From contig CP137669.1 of the NCBI GenBank assembly GCA_037976565.1, forward strand, positions 35,490,912-35,554,911: a DNA stretch of 64,000 bases, written 5' to 3'. The position numbers were made by a program, and so were the translations under genes. The DNA is from Mesocentrotus franciscanus. Taxonomy: Eukaryota > Echinodermata > Echinoidea > Camarodonta > Strongylocentrotidae. The notes beneath the pieces are model-generated. The model saw nothing but the letters and a program-made list of their open reading frames with translations. It had not been told where the DNA came from and did no database searches. Below, one piece after another: positions 23,787 to 35,260 of the stretch (positions are counted from its first letter, which is position 1; every line of letters begins with the position of its first letter).

Positions 23787-23986
23787 ATGAGGACGCCATA
23801 TAAGGTGGGGTTGATTATGGGGCTAGCCTGGTTGGTTAGTCTGATCTACCTCACAACGTCCTTCTTCCCTCCCATGGAGTCAGAAGAAAGACGTATCAAG
23901 TCTGTAGAGCTGGAGAATCTTGCCAAGGAGCTCATCAACGTCAGGCAACAATATCAAGAACTGAAGAAACATACTCAAGAATTAAA
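23787..23986 (+). CDS. FUT8: FUT8 coding exon 1: cytosolic tail, signal anchor, start of stem
   Basis: First coding exon of alpha-1,6-fucosyltransferase, the Golgi type II membrane enzyme that transfers fucose from GDP-fucose to the innermost GlcNAc of N-glycans (core fucosylation). The exon encodes 66 codons plus two bases. Residues 1-6 are a basic tail (MRTPYK), 7-27 a hydrophobic signal anchor containing LIMGLAWLVSLIYL, and 31-66 a charged heptad-like helix (ELENLAKELINVRQQYQELK) matching the dimerising coiled-coil stem. The ATG has A at -3 and an in-frame stop 21 codons upstream. The donor is AA/GTATGA at 23987, phase 2. The N-terminus alone would be weak evidence; the assignment comes from joining it in phase with the exons at 37 and 45 kb. 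It is the first of four exons here, and the 3' part of the gene lies outside the window. Confidence 0.85.
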
Positions 23987-24890
23987 GTATGATATCTACC
24001 TATCTTTCTTTCATCGCTCCTCTCTTGTTTTCCTGTTTTCTTTCACACCCATCCTCTCCAAAAAAAAAATTATCTATCCATTTCCTCCCCCCACCCCCTT
24101 TCCCCTTACTTCACTTGTCCAACCATTTTCCTCCTTCATTTTTAACTTCAGTTTCATTGGGTCCCCCACTTCCCTCCCTTCATAATCAATTTAGAAGAAA
24201 TTTTATGAGATACTGTCAATAATACCACAACAAACTCTATTTTAAAATCATGCTCGTTGTGAATATCAATGGCATTAATCATAGCATAGTTATTGATAGT
24301 ATTTATGTTACTATTGAAAAATGCTGACTTTTGAGAAATTAGACTGCCTTTTGTAATAAGGCATGTTTTGAATATTACTGGTCACAAAACCTCTGTTGAT
24401 TCTTTTGGGAGTCTTTAGTCTTTTTAGATATTATCAATTATTCAAAGTTTGTAATCTAGATTATTGAGTAAATGCATCTGGAAAATCCATGATGACTATA
24501 ATGTTCTATTCCCCTATCTTAGATCTATCAAGCCAGGGCAGCTTATTTTTTCATTATTCTTTCCCTAGCTGGCAATGTGTAGTTCCCAGATAGAGGAAAG
24601 ATCAATTTGTGAAAGCCTATCTGGACTAGTTTGGCCAGGAGGGATTAGACCTCCCTGCATGGTCACTAACAGGTGGTTATCTCATCAAATCAGCTGTCAA
24701 TTAACATAAGAAAAAGGGGACCATGGGGGACCAACGGTTACCGCTTTAATAGGCATTGTTTGCTATATAGAGGGCGCAAGTAGCTATAAGTAGTGCAGTG
24801 GGGCTTTAAAGTCTGTCTGAGAAACAGCCGTAATGCACATTCATTTTAAGTATTGTCATTTATTATCATATATTTATTTCAATTTTTCAG
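23987..24890 (+). other. FUT8: FUT8 intron 1
   Basis: A 904-bp intron with GT...AG ends. It contains a pyrimidine-rich stretch after the donor and one MITE-like repeat copy (24607-24809). No other coding signal is seen. Confidence 0.75.
24607..24809 (-). repeat. Dispersed MITE-like repeat T3, copy 1
   Basis: Matches 42867-43057 in reverse complement: GGCCAGGAGGGATTAGACC, GGTTATCTCATCAAATCAGC, TATATAGAGGGCGCAAGTAG and GTGCAGTGGGGCTTTAA. The right edge is TTAA (24806-24809). Confidence 0.75.
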
Positions 24891-25039
24891 AGACCTTGTA
24901 GCTAGTTCATCTAACACTGGTGCTAATGAGGGAGGAGTAGATTACATGAGAAACAAATTAAAAGATGCCGAAGACATTATTTCGAGAATGGAAAGGGAAA
25001 GTAAAGGAAAAATTCAGGATACAAGGCAGCAGGGATCAG
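24891..25039 (+). CDS. FUT8: FUT8 coding exon 2: stem region
   Basis: The acceptor TTTTTCAG at 24883-24890 and donor G/GTCAGT at 25040 bound a 149-bp exon that continues exon 1 in phase 2 (AA+A = Lys) and leaves phase 1. It encodes a Ser/Asn/Gly-rich linker (DLVASSSNTGANEGG) and then a charged helix (YMRNKLKDAEDIISRMERES). The helix sits where vertebrate FUT8 has its second stem helix (VRVLEEQLVKAKEQIENYK-like). Similarity is structural rather than strong, as expected for a fast-evolving stem. The linker makes this stem somewhat longer than the vertebrate one. Intron 1 is only 904 bp. Confidence 0.75.
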
Positions 25040-25507
25040 GTCAGTATTTCATTTTTGTGAATATTTAATCTTTGTATTTTTGTGTGTTTTTGTTATATTT
25101 CTTTTTTCTGAAGCAAGAAAGATTTTTTTAATGAAAAATACTATTGATTGCATGTGTTCAGTCAATAAATATGTCATATTTTCATTCATTCAAATCAATA
25201 ATTATGCATCCATGACAAATTTAACACAATGTATTGATTCATGAACATTCAATGTCAAACTGAGTGTACATCATGTACTAAAAGCATGCACATTTATATT
25301 GGATAAGTCGTGGAATTTATAGTGAAATGCAAATCTTTTCCTCATTCGTTCCATTTGTTTTTGGTATTGATATAATGTATATATGGCACCAGTTACAAGG
25401 TTTCATTTGACATAATAAATTTCCATACCAAAATTGTTGTTTTGCTGCAATTTCCGAGTTAAGATACCCGGTACTCAAAGACGAATTGTTATTAACTTTA
25501 AACTAGG

Positions 25508-25819
25508 TGAGATGAAATGAAATGAAATGAAATGAAATGAAAAAGGAAAAGAAAAGGATCTAAATTATAATGACAAGCAGACAGCAGACAGAGAAAGAAA
25601 GGGAGAGAGAGAGAGAGAGACCAATAGAGATGAAGAGAGATAGAGAATGTCAGATAAATATAGGCCTTTACTGCACAAACTACGTATACATGTAGAGAAA
25701 GAGAGATAGAGAGAAGAAGAGAACAAGAGAGAGATAGTAAGAAAGTGATTCTGTAACACCAGGAAATGAAAGAACAAGATATGAATTATGGCACAATACA
25801 GAGAGAGAGAGAGAGAGAC
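25508..25819. repeat. GAAAT pentamer and GA-rich microsatellites
   Basis: GAAAT units at about 25511-25540, then GA-rich runs at about 25590-25620, 25695-25740 and 25799-25818. Confidence 0.85.
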
Positions 25820-25930
25820 AAGTTATTCTATTTACCTGTTATTAATAAATGAACTACAAAACTTGGAATCCAGTCTGCATACATTACTTCTTGCTATGTC
25901 GGGTAATCCTCTGGCAAGCTTTCAGGGAAT

Positions 25931-26054
25931 TGTTTCACAAAACCGCCATTAGTACAAGTTCACCGACATCCCATTCAAACGCGTGTCAACTTTCATACAC
26001 GCGTTTCAATGAGATGTCGGCCAACTTGTACTTATGACATTTTCATGAAACGCT
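25931..26054. mobile_element. Fold-back MITE with ~56-bp arms
   Basis: The left arm (TGTTTCACAAAACCGCCATT, AGTACAAGTTCACCGACATC) is mirrored by the right arm (GATGTCGGCCAACTTGTACT, CATTTTCATGAAACGC). The arms meet around ACGCGTG...CACGCG. It would fold into an almost complete hairpin. Confidence 0.8.
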
Positions 26055-27491
26055 GCCCAGATTGTCAAGAACAACCTTTGTAAGAAATATGCATCAAATT
26101 TGAATATGTTAGTAGACCGGTCTATTACTATTAGCCAGGTACAAAATGTGAAAATCAGTGTACTCCCTTTAAAGATCTGTAGATTCAACAGGCAGGGCAG
26201 TTGGCTACATGCAATGTACACAAACTGACTTGAGCAGTGTCAAAAATTGTTTCAATGTCAAAAGATCTCATTTCTGATTTTGTCTACATTTTTAAAGATT
26301 TCACTGGATGAAATTCATGTATAGGTTTGTATTGTGTTTGTGTGCTGCACAGAGTTTTGATTGCATCACTGTAACATGAACAAAAATCTTTCCCTACTTA
26401 TTTTTCATTTGCTGTGATCACAATTTGCTCCTGGGAGTCTGGGATGAAACTAGTAATACCAAGCTAGCATTTGGGCATACATATTTATCAGGGTCAAAGG
26501 AAGGAAGACACATCCATTGCCCCACAGGTGGCACTCAGCCTTGGCATTAACAGTTAAATACATTCTTGATTCGTGCCAAATAATGAGTCGCACACTGCTC
26601 TGATTTTTTTTGCAGCACGCGTATTGTCACTCTTTTTGCTGTGCAACTAATGTATACAAATGTTGATTTGTATACATGTATGTAATCCGTCACAATCGAA
26701 TCAGATTTCAGATTAATGTAATTGAAATAAATGACATTGTGATTGAGAGTGTAACACTTTAGATTTGCAAGACAAGAAGTTTTACTCAAGGGATTATGTA
26801 CTTGTTGACTTGTAATTGTTATATAGTGAAATAAAGTTAATTGGTGATTGACAGAACAAATTACATTTGAATGATGTCAATGCTTTTTAAGATGAGAAAT
26901 TTCTTTCATGGAATTGTATACTTGTAGAAGTTATAGATTTGTCCATTAAACTGGATGCTGTGACTGTAGTTCTGTTGTATACCTGTATGACATGTTCAGT
27001 AGTTTGTTTTGAAACGCGTAAAGGAACGTTCCTTTTAAGGGAATTGCTGTTCACCCTTTTATTTTCTCATTGTACCTAGGACCTGAATATTAAAATATGC
27101 AGGTTTTATAGCCTTGACCTGTATATGCCCCTCAACAGAAACAAGGTTGGGTACACAATTACAAAGATCAACATTTTTCATTTGTGTTAAAAATAACCCA
27201 ACTTTTAGATGAAATTGAAAAGAGAATGGTCCAATATTATATTGTACATTTTTATCAAAAAGTGATAGATTACTTCATAGATTAATATGGCACTCTGAGT
27301 CTGATAGAACTACAGGAAAATCACCTGAAGAGGGCATTACGGGCTTTGTGAGCAGTAACTCATCCCCTGTTGATACTACTGTATAATGAAATACAGTGTG
27401 AGACAGACTAACAGATTTCTGACATGTTTTACTGACCAAATTCAAATGCAAACTCCCGATCAACCTACCTCACTATAAACTGATATGTGAG

Positions 27492-27861
27492 TAGTGCTGT
27501 GACCGTGTACACGTTTATCCGTCCGTGTACACGAACGAAACATCACTACACGTGTAGCAAATTCACTACATGGATAAACAAAAGAAGAAAAAAAATCAGG
27601 TGTTTTTCAGCGTTATAAATTGCTGTTTTGCAGACAATATTGTGATTGAATGAGAAGTCGGAAAATCAATATTTATTGCAAGGATCACATTTTTATGAAG
27701 TCGTAAAATTTGGCAGTCATGTATGCTGGATCGCTGGTCTTACGTGGCTGAAATACTGCTTTTGTTTTTGGTAAATTTCATAACCGTGTTCACCTGTACA
27801 CGCACGGATAAACTGACCATGTACACGGATAGGAAATTACACGCTAACTCACAGCACTATA
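27492..27861. mobile_element. hAT-like MITE with 8-bp duplication
   Basis: An identical 8-bp duplication TATGTGAG lies at 27484-27491 and 27862-27869. Inverted ends are TAGTGCTGTGA (left) and TCACAGCACTATA (right). Subterminal repeats CGTGTACACG and ACGGATAAAC recur in both orientations (for example near 27506-27530 and 27795-27830). The 370 bp have no transposase. Confidence 0.8.
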
Positions 27862-27977
27862 TATGTGAGGCAAGAATGCTATCAGCTGAAGTCCTTTTAA
27901 TTAGTTTTGTTTGCTTCGCATGCTCACCAATGACTAACCAGTTTATTACCAGCTACTTAAGTTCAGGAATATGATGA

Positions 27978-28154
27978 TACAGTCAAACCTGCTTTAGTGA
28001 CCACCTGTCTACAAAGACCACCTGTCTACAAGGACCACATTTTTTGTTTCCCTTGAAAATGGTTTCTCATTGAAACATGTACTAAAGGAACCTGTCTACA
28101 AAGACCACTTTTTGTGTTTCCCTTGGGCGGTCGCTATAGACAGGTTTGACTGTA
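27978..28154. mobile_element. TA-flanked MITE family A, copy 1 (ACAGTCAAACCTG ends)
   Basis: TACAGTCAAACCTG at the left and CAGGTTTGACTGTA at the right, flanked by TA as in Tc1/mariner-type insertions. Internal CTGTCTACAAAGACCAC units repeat. 177 bp; a second copy in reverse orientation is at 49079-49255. Confidence 0.85.
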
Positions 28155-28597
28155 CATCTAACTCTACATAAAGACATAAATGAGGGTAGAGTAATTACTT
28201 TAAAAAGGAGGGGGAAGGTGGTATTAAAATGAAAATTTGTCATACCTTTTCCTCCTGGTCTTTGTAGATGTCATTTTTTTTTTTGAGGGGGGTGATGGAC
28301 CCACTTTCATTTGGATATAATGTTCTCGGTCTCTTTTTGTGTGAACCTTCAGCTTTGTATGCATCGATTTAAAAAGAATCTTTATTCATACATGCCTTGG
28401 CCTTGGCCTTGCTTGTCAAAGCCTTAGCCTTCTGGGTTTGGGCCTTGAATACGACACTGATGTACAAACATGACAATTACATGTTATTTGATGATTTCTG
28501 TAGGTAATATATTATACAATATGATATTAAAATTGCACATAAGTTGATTTCTTGGAAATTATTGCAGTCATGTTGAGGGAGCCGTTTGTTTGTTTGT

Positions 28598-30896
28598 GGG
28601 CAGGTCCAAGCTATTTGGATTGTGACGTACGGGACATTCAGAGACTTTAAACAAGAAATAACAAGGGATGAAATTATTTATTTGGCTATCTTTTGGTATG
28701 AGTCTGTGGCTATTATGGGCTAGTTCATTTGTGGAAAGTTTTAGTTCTGACCAATTCTTAAATTAATTTTTAATGTAATTAATGTGCTGCATGACGTACG
28801 GGACCAGAGAATTTCTGACTTTTTCAAAAATAAGTTCATCATAAAAGTTCTCTGAACTTATTAAGTTATGAGATTTATGGTAATGATATCTTAATTCATT
28901 ATGGAATCAAGCATTAATCACAATTATTACCATATTTTTCTGACCTTTCGTTGTTATGTAATATACCAAAACATAAATGTGTGTATGTGACGTACGGGAC
29001 ACGTGACGTACGGGACAACTTTTCCCTATGGGAAAATGCATTGAAATGAAGAATTTTTGTCAAAATCTGTTAAATGTGAACAATTTTAACTTAAAACAGT
29101 GACAATTAGAGTGTTTTAGAACCCAATTAGATCCTCTGACCATCAATTAATATCCTCTGTGTTAATTTATGAGGTAAATCAATACAAATATTATATTCAT
29201 ACACACTATATTACCATTTTTATTCCATTTACCCATCTATCATGTGCAGTCATGCTTCTTTTCTTATTTCTTTCATCCATTCCATTCAACATTGCTAAAT
29301 GTTTTTAAATAGAAATTAATGAAGAAGATGAAGTTGAATTTGAAAAATTTTATTTAAACTTGTTTGAAACACAGGGGCACACTCGGCACATCATATTTTG
29401 TCAAAGAACATTTCTTATGCTCTAAGTGTGTGTGAACAAAGATAAATTACAAATATGAAGTCTTTTCTTCATAGCTTGTTTGAATTACTTGATAGTAATA
29501 TCACAGAATTTTGATGGAATTCAAAGATAATGCTGAACATATTGTCTTTTTAATTTTTTTATTACAGATTAGAACATGTATATGTTGCTGTCATACATGT
29601 ATATTCAAGAATTTTGATGTACTTTAATGTACATGTTTGTGAAAGATGGATACAAAAATATAAATCTTGAATGTATTTCGTATTGATTAAAGACATCTTA
29701 TTAACACCACCAGATTTAAGAAATGAAAACCCTAAAGGTTTGTGTGACCTTTTCCACAATTCAAAAGATTAAAGCGTAAATCAACAAAAATGCATGGGTG
29801 TAAAAGTGATGAAAATCTTAAGTGGGTGAGAGTGTGAAATACTCAAAAAGGCTATCCTTAATAGTTATGCTTTAGTTTTTAGGAGATCAGAATTCCCGAG
29901 CTGGCTCCATAACATGTACAGTGTATGCTGTAATCCTTTACCATCATATATGATATTTAAATAGAATATCAAAAAACAACCAACACATAATTGATAATGA
30001 CCTTTCTTCAGGTATGTACAACTTTCTTTTACAACTTATAATACATTCTAAATGAACATATGTTTCACAAGTGTGCCCTACTCATTCCAGAAACTAGTAC
30101 ACTATTATGATTTACATATTTAACATTCTGCCAATGTTTGGGACATCAACTGGCAAAATACCAAAGTTGATAATACCAGGGGTCTGACTTGAAGACTAAT
30201 TACATCAAATTCAGTACAAGTAAATTCCTAGAAGGGACCCAGTTGGAATGTCCATATATCCCTGTATACAACAAGTTTCCTAACACAGTATATATTCTCC
30301 TTTTGGTCATTTCCTTTTTCACATCTTGCAGTGGTTTTATATGGGGTTGTCCCGTACATCACACACTTGTCCCATACGTCACATTTCTTAATTTGATTAT
30401 GTAATCAACACAGAATTTTTGTAATTTTTGTTAAACCTATTTTTTGTTAGGTATTCATCTAAATTAGAACTTCCTAGAATATCTTTAAAAAAAAAAATTA
30501 TTTTCATAATTAAAATTAAACAAATTATGTTCAAAATTGTGACGTACGGGACATCACACTTTGGAACCTACCTCATTTGCATAATTAATTAATTTTGAAA
30601 GTTTTTATATTGTTTTCCTATTTTCTAGCATGATGGTCTACATGTCCTGAGATATTTAATTTAAAAAAGATAATTCAAATTAGATACAAAAATAAAAATG
30701 TAATGTCCCGTACATCACGCTAATTAATAAAAATCGAAGTTCGTGACCTTGGCATTCTTCGTATTTTGATTTAAAAACATTTTTTTTATCAGATTCATAA
30801 AATTCATAGTTTCAGCTTTAAAATGATGTATAGTTTGTTAAATATATATAAAGATGAAATTAGACCCCCAGTGGGAACAATAGCTTGGACCTGCCC
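28598..30896. mobile_element. 2.3-kb hAT-like element with eight subterminal boxes
   Basis: The ends GGGCAGGTCCAAGCTATTTG and CAATAGCTTGGACCTGCCC are inverted repeats. Flanking 8-bp sequences TTGTTTGT (28590-28597) and TTGTTCGT (30897-30904) match at seven of eight positions, as for an old hAT insertion. Boxes of the form TGACGTACGGGACA lie at 28623, 28792, 28988 and 29004 (forward). Near the other end they are at 30348, 30368 and 30704 (reverse) and 30540 (forward). The central 1.3 kb has no substantial ORF, so the copy is non-autonomous. Confidence 0.8.
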
Positions 30897-31217
30897 TTGT
30901 TCGTACTGCATATTTGCATCTTTTCTATAATTATGTCAGTGGGATTTCATTATATCAATTTTTCAATGTACATATTAATATTTAAAGGGCAATCTAACAC
31001 TTGTAATAAGTAGATTTGTATGAAAGCAGAAAAATAACAGAAACAGAATGGCAAAAGTTAGAAATGTTTGAAATATGAGATCACTAAGATTTGGTAGTTT
31101 GGTTAGTGGATTGTGACGTAGGATGTGGATAACTCTCCCATTTGCCGTGTACAAAAATATCACTAATTTCTGTTTTTCTCGTAAGTTCCTTTTCCCTTGG
31201 GGCACTACTCAAAATAT

Positions 31218-32368
31218 GTTTTCCCGGCCAATTTCGTCAAAGCAGCGATCAATTTCACTAACATGCATTCATGTTCGAGCAAATTTTCTCCACTCGTTGC
31301 TCCCCTGTTTCATTTTAAAACTTTTTGCATTCAATTTCGTTTCCAGTCACTGAATTTTCTAAACATGCACATTCAAATTAAAGCTTGGTTCAGTCAATTT
31401 TGAAATGCGTAAGCGTCATTCAATTTCGCCAATTTTGAGTGGGAGGAGAATTCTTTGGCGAATTGCGGTTTCATTTTCGTCTATGGGCAACCTCTTTCGC
31501 AATCGGGTCATTCAAATTAAAACTAGACCTCATAATCATTGTATGAGGCTCGATGTTCGGATATTCGGATATTCACTTTTTCATTGTCATTTATTTATTC
31601 TTTTTCTCTATGATCTTTTCTGACATGATTTCACATTATACAATCTTCTTATTTGTCTGATACATTTATATTGCATTTAATGTTTTCTCTTTCTGTCGAT
31701 CTTTATTTTTGAAGAAACATTTCTTTATACATGTCTTCATGTTTTTCATTATAAATGAGGTTATTTTTTAAATGATTTGTTTTGATCAATCTTGATTGAG
31801 TAAGTAATCTTTCTCTCTTTTCATTTTACATCTTTTTCTTTATTCATCAATGCATTTTGTTTCCATTATGTCCATGTCGTCCATGTCTATTAAAGCTCAA
31901 CTCTACCGCTGTCCAGGATCTGTGTATATATAGCTTGTGCTTAGAAGAGAAATCACAAATTGTGCACCTTCTCTGGGGACAGCTACCTGTGTAATGACAG
32001 ATATCTGCTAACGAATACGCATGTCATTCCTACAAATCCTACAAATAAACTTAGCATTAAATTATTCAAACAGAAGTGACAAATTAACATCAAATGAAAA
32101 TCAATGCACAAATGTCACATATGTATGCCTAATCACAAAATTGAATGCTCGAATACATACCACCGTCTGTCCGGCGCGAATTTGAATGCTCTTTGCACGC
32201 TTTTCTAAATTGAATGCTCGATTTGCACGTCTCCGTGACAAGAGTATGAAATTGAACGACGCAATTAGCTTTTTGAATGTTGATCTACATAGTCATTCAA
32301 TTTCGCACGAACTTGAATGAACGTAACGTTAATTCGGATGCTAAGTTTACGAAGTTGGGCGGGAAAAC
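31218..32368. mobile_element. Non-autonomous element with ATTCAATTT subterminal repeats
   Basis: Left end GTTTTCCCGGCCAATTTCGT; the right end reads, in complement, GTTTTCCCGCCCAACTTCGT. Both subterminal zones (31230-31520 and 32130-32330) are crowded with CATTCAAATT, ATTCAATTTCG or TTGAATGCTCG words, mostly pointing opposite ways at the two ends. The middle is plain AT-rich DNA. Target duplication unclear. Confidence 0.65.
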
Positions 32369-32394
32369 CTATATTATAGATAGCATATTATTAT

Positions 32395-32695
32395 TATAGG
32401 TCCTCTAAAAAGAATAGACCCTCCTGAGCCATGAATTTTTGAAAAATTTAAAATTTAGTCATTTTATATGTTGGAACAGATGGGAAAGTAGTCTGGCACT
32501 ACATCACATTGACATTACAGCTTCAGCCAATTTGAAGTACCCATACGTATAGTGATTACAACTTTCAAAAATTCATAACTTTTTTTATATTAGTCCGATT
32601 TAGTTAAACTTTCATCAGTTTGCTTCTCTGATTTTTCTGCTTTCGTTTAGAGTAATTGTCTATTTGGGTTGGATCTCCCTTTAAGTTTTACTAGT
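32395..32695 (-). repeat. Dispersed repeat R1, copy 1
   Basis: Shares blocks with copies at 43058, 43985 and 46165: GTTGGAACAGATGGGAAAGT, TAGTGATTACAACTTTCAAA, TTAGTCCGATTTAGTTAAAC and TTCTCTGATTTTTCTGCTTT. Non-coding interspersed repeat. Confidence 0.75.
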
Positions 32696-33119
32696 GCTCT
32701 TTTTGAGCTTTCCAGATCTGATTTATTCACCAGTTCCATGCATTTTTTGACAACAATTCCTGAAAAGCTCTATTCAATGACATTTCTTTCCCCTCCTCCT
32801 TCCATGGCCCTTTCAATGATGTTTTCCTAGTGTTGGAGATATGCGTGATATGTGATGAGAAACTAATTTGCTAGGAACATATCATCAATCAAGTTGGGTG
32901 AACCAAACTCGCCTGACAGATAATTTATTAAGCCCCTTGCCAACACAGTATCCTTGCCGACACATTACAAACATTACTGTATGATTGGGGGTATTAATGC
33001 TTTGGAGCCTTTTGAGGTGGGATCATGCAGCAGAGGATTTGATTATTTTGATATCCGTAATTTGATATATATCATGCATACAAATACCCTACATTAAAAT
33101 GGGGTGTAGGCTGTTTTTT

Positions 33120-33455
33120 AATAGCACAAATTGTTCGCTGTGTTCCAGTGAAAAGTCTTTATTTTATGTCCCACATACCATGATAAAATCTCACAGGAAA
33201 GGTCATTTTCACATGCAGCCACCGTTTTATGGAAAAACTTGTTGGAATACCTTAGTAATATAGAACCATACGAAAAGTTCAGAAGTAATTTGAAAACATA
33301 TTTATTCAGCACTTTGTATAATCTCACAATTATGAACCCAGTGCACCATTTCCACTCCTTCTGTATACTGTTCTGTAAAGTGCATAGAGACATGCAAGTA
33401 TGGCTAAATGTATGTGTTATGCGCTATACAAAAGCGTTTAATTATCATTATTATT
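33120..33455 (+). mobile_element. LINE 3' end fragment (CR1/L2-like)
   Basis: A plus-strand frame gives FSHAAATVLWKNLLEYLSNI and EKFRSNLKTYLFSTLYN, the usual C-terminal block of CR1/L2-type reverse transcriptases (SF...A...LWN.LP...F+..LKT.LF). It is followed by a 3' UTR ending in GCGCTATACAAAAGCG and an ATTATT tail. Everything upstream is missing. Confidence 0.75.
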
Positions 33456-34238
33456 ATCAATTTAGAAGGGTATTAACTTCTACCATTCAGCACAGAGTTA
33501 ATGCCTTTCTGGCTCTCAACAGATGAAGTATGTAAATATTGGGTAAATTGAAAAAAAAAGGAAAAAAAAAGAATACTTGATTATGTTTTAATGTGGAAAG
33601 AGAACAAATGCCCTCCTACTATTACTCCATTGACTATTAGAAAATTCAGAAGTCAGTGGGTTATATGTCATATTTCACTGATTAATATGCATACTGAAAT
33701 TCCTAAAAAATCGGTCCAAATACTGCTCCAAAAGTTACGACACGCAAGATTATAGAAATTTGTACCATTTTTGGAATTCTTTTGAAATTCGTCATCTAGT
33801 TAGTTACAAGATGATGTCTAGGATATTGACATTCATTGTATGTATTGTTTTATAAAAAATTTACTTTAAAACTGATAACTCATGATATTGGTCAAACTTC
33901 TTGAAAATAAATGAGGTCTAAAATCAGTATTGTAAAATAGAAACGAAGTATCTTCATCAAACACACATGTAATGTCCATTTTAAGGGAAAACTTAAAACT
34001 TCGCTTTATAAGCAAAGAAAATTATCGACTTCTGAACATCATTAACTTGAGGGGTACTTGTCACAGTAGACATTGTCCTAAAAAGACCTACTTGTAAATG
34101 TACAAGGTAATTTGATTAAAAACAATATCATATAATATTTTGTGCTGGTACTGCACAGTAAAATTTACGATGGTTTCATTAGTTACTGTAAAGTTACAGG
34201 CATAATTCAAACAAGTTGTAGGCTTATTTGTACATGTA

Positions 34239-34614
34239 TTAAAGGTATAGACCAGTTCTGTTCATATGATTGCATTGTGAAAGAAACGTTGTGGAATCGA
34301 CCAGAAAAGGTTGATCATCTAGCATATAAGTATTGGTGTGTACTGCAAGGTTCTGGAATCATCAAAATGATAAGAAATTTGGCCCAGTCTTGGTAAAGTT
34401 ACACAGTACACAGAAAGATGTATATGGGACTAGAATTTGTCTACGCGATATCTGTCCAGTCCGGATCGATATGATAATTTTAGTAGGCGGTTTCCCGGCA
34501 AAATTTGTATCATCACGTATTAGTCAAAACATATTCTTTTACATGATTGGTAATAAGAGCTTCCATTTCATTTTTTGAGAAGGGGGCGTTTCCAAAACTG
34601 GTCTATACATTTAA
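34239..34614 (+). mobile_element. TTAA-flanked MITE family T2, copy 1
   Basis: TTAAAGGTATAGACCAGTT at the left and AACTGGTCTATACATTTAA at the right; 376 bp. The interior matches copy 2 (39953-40292) and more distantly copy 3 (50284). The 41-residue ORF tail shared with copy 2 differs at three positions, all amino-acid changing, so it is not a conserved gene. Confidence 0.85.
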
Positions 34615-35260
34615 ACTGTAAATGGCTTAACAAGTACAGCATGTTCATTATTCAGAAGGTTTTATTCCTCTTTGTCTTTACTTTTAATCATTTGCTACAA
34701 ATATGCAGAAACAACAAAGTATGAAATTTACTAACCTTGAAGCTTTTAAAAAGAAAAAAAAAAGTCTTTTGGTTTGTGTGTAATGAAAATTGCCTTTTTT
34801 ATCTATTAGACAGTATGGAAGCTTCACTATACAAATAAGTGAATAAAGCTAATACCAGTATTTGCTTTGACAATGTCAAATAGATCAACCATCTACAGTT
34901 CGGCGGTATACCAAAAAGTTAATCAATAGGCCTGTATAATTGGTTTTTCAAGCCATTTTAAGTAGGCTGCAGATTGGCCACGCATCAATAATGTTTTGTC
35001 TAATTCTGTTGTCGTCTGTGCATTTTTTTTTATCTCTTTTGCATGCAGCGAGTGAAAATATTGATTTATTTAATGAACCAAAGATGATGGATTTGGAGGG
35101 ATTTGGAGGCATTGTTGCCAAGTACATCTGTGTATTAAAAAAATAGTCATGATACTTTTGAATATTGAATGAATTTGTTTACGACTCTATATGACTGCTA
35201 GCTAATGACTGCAATAAACAAGTGTACATGTGCAAGAAATGATATATTCCATGTGTCATG

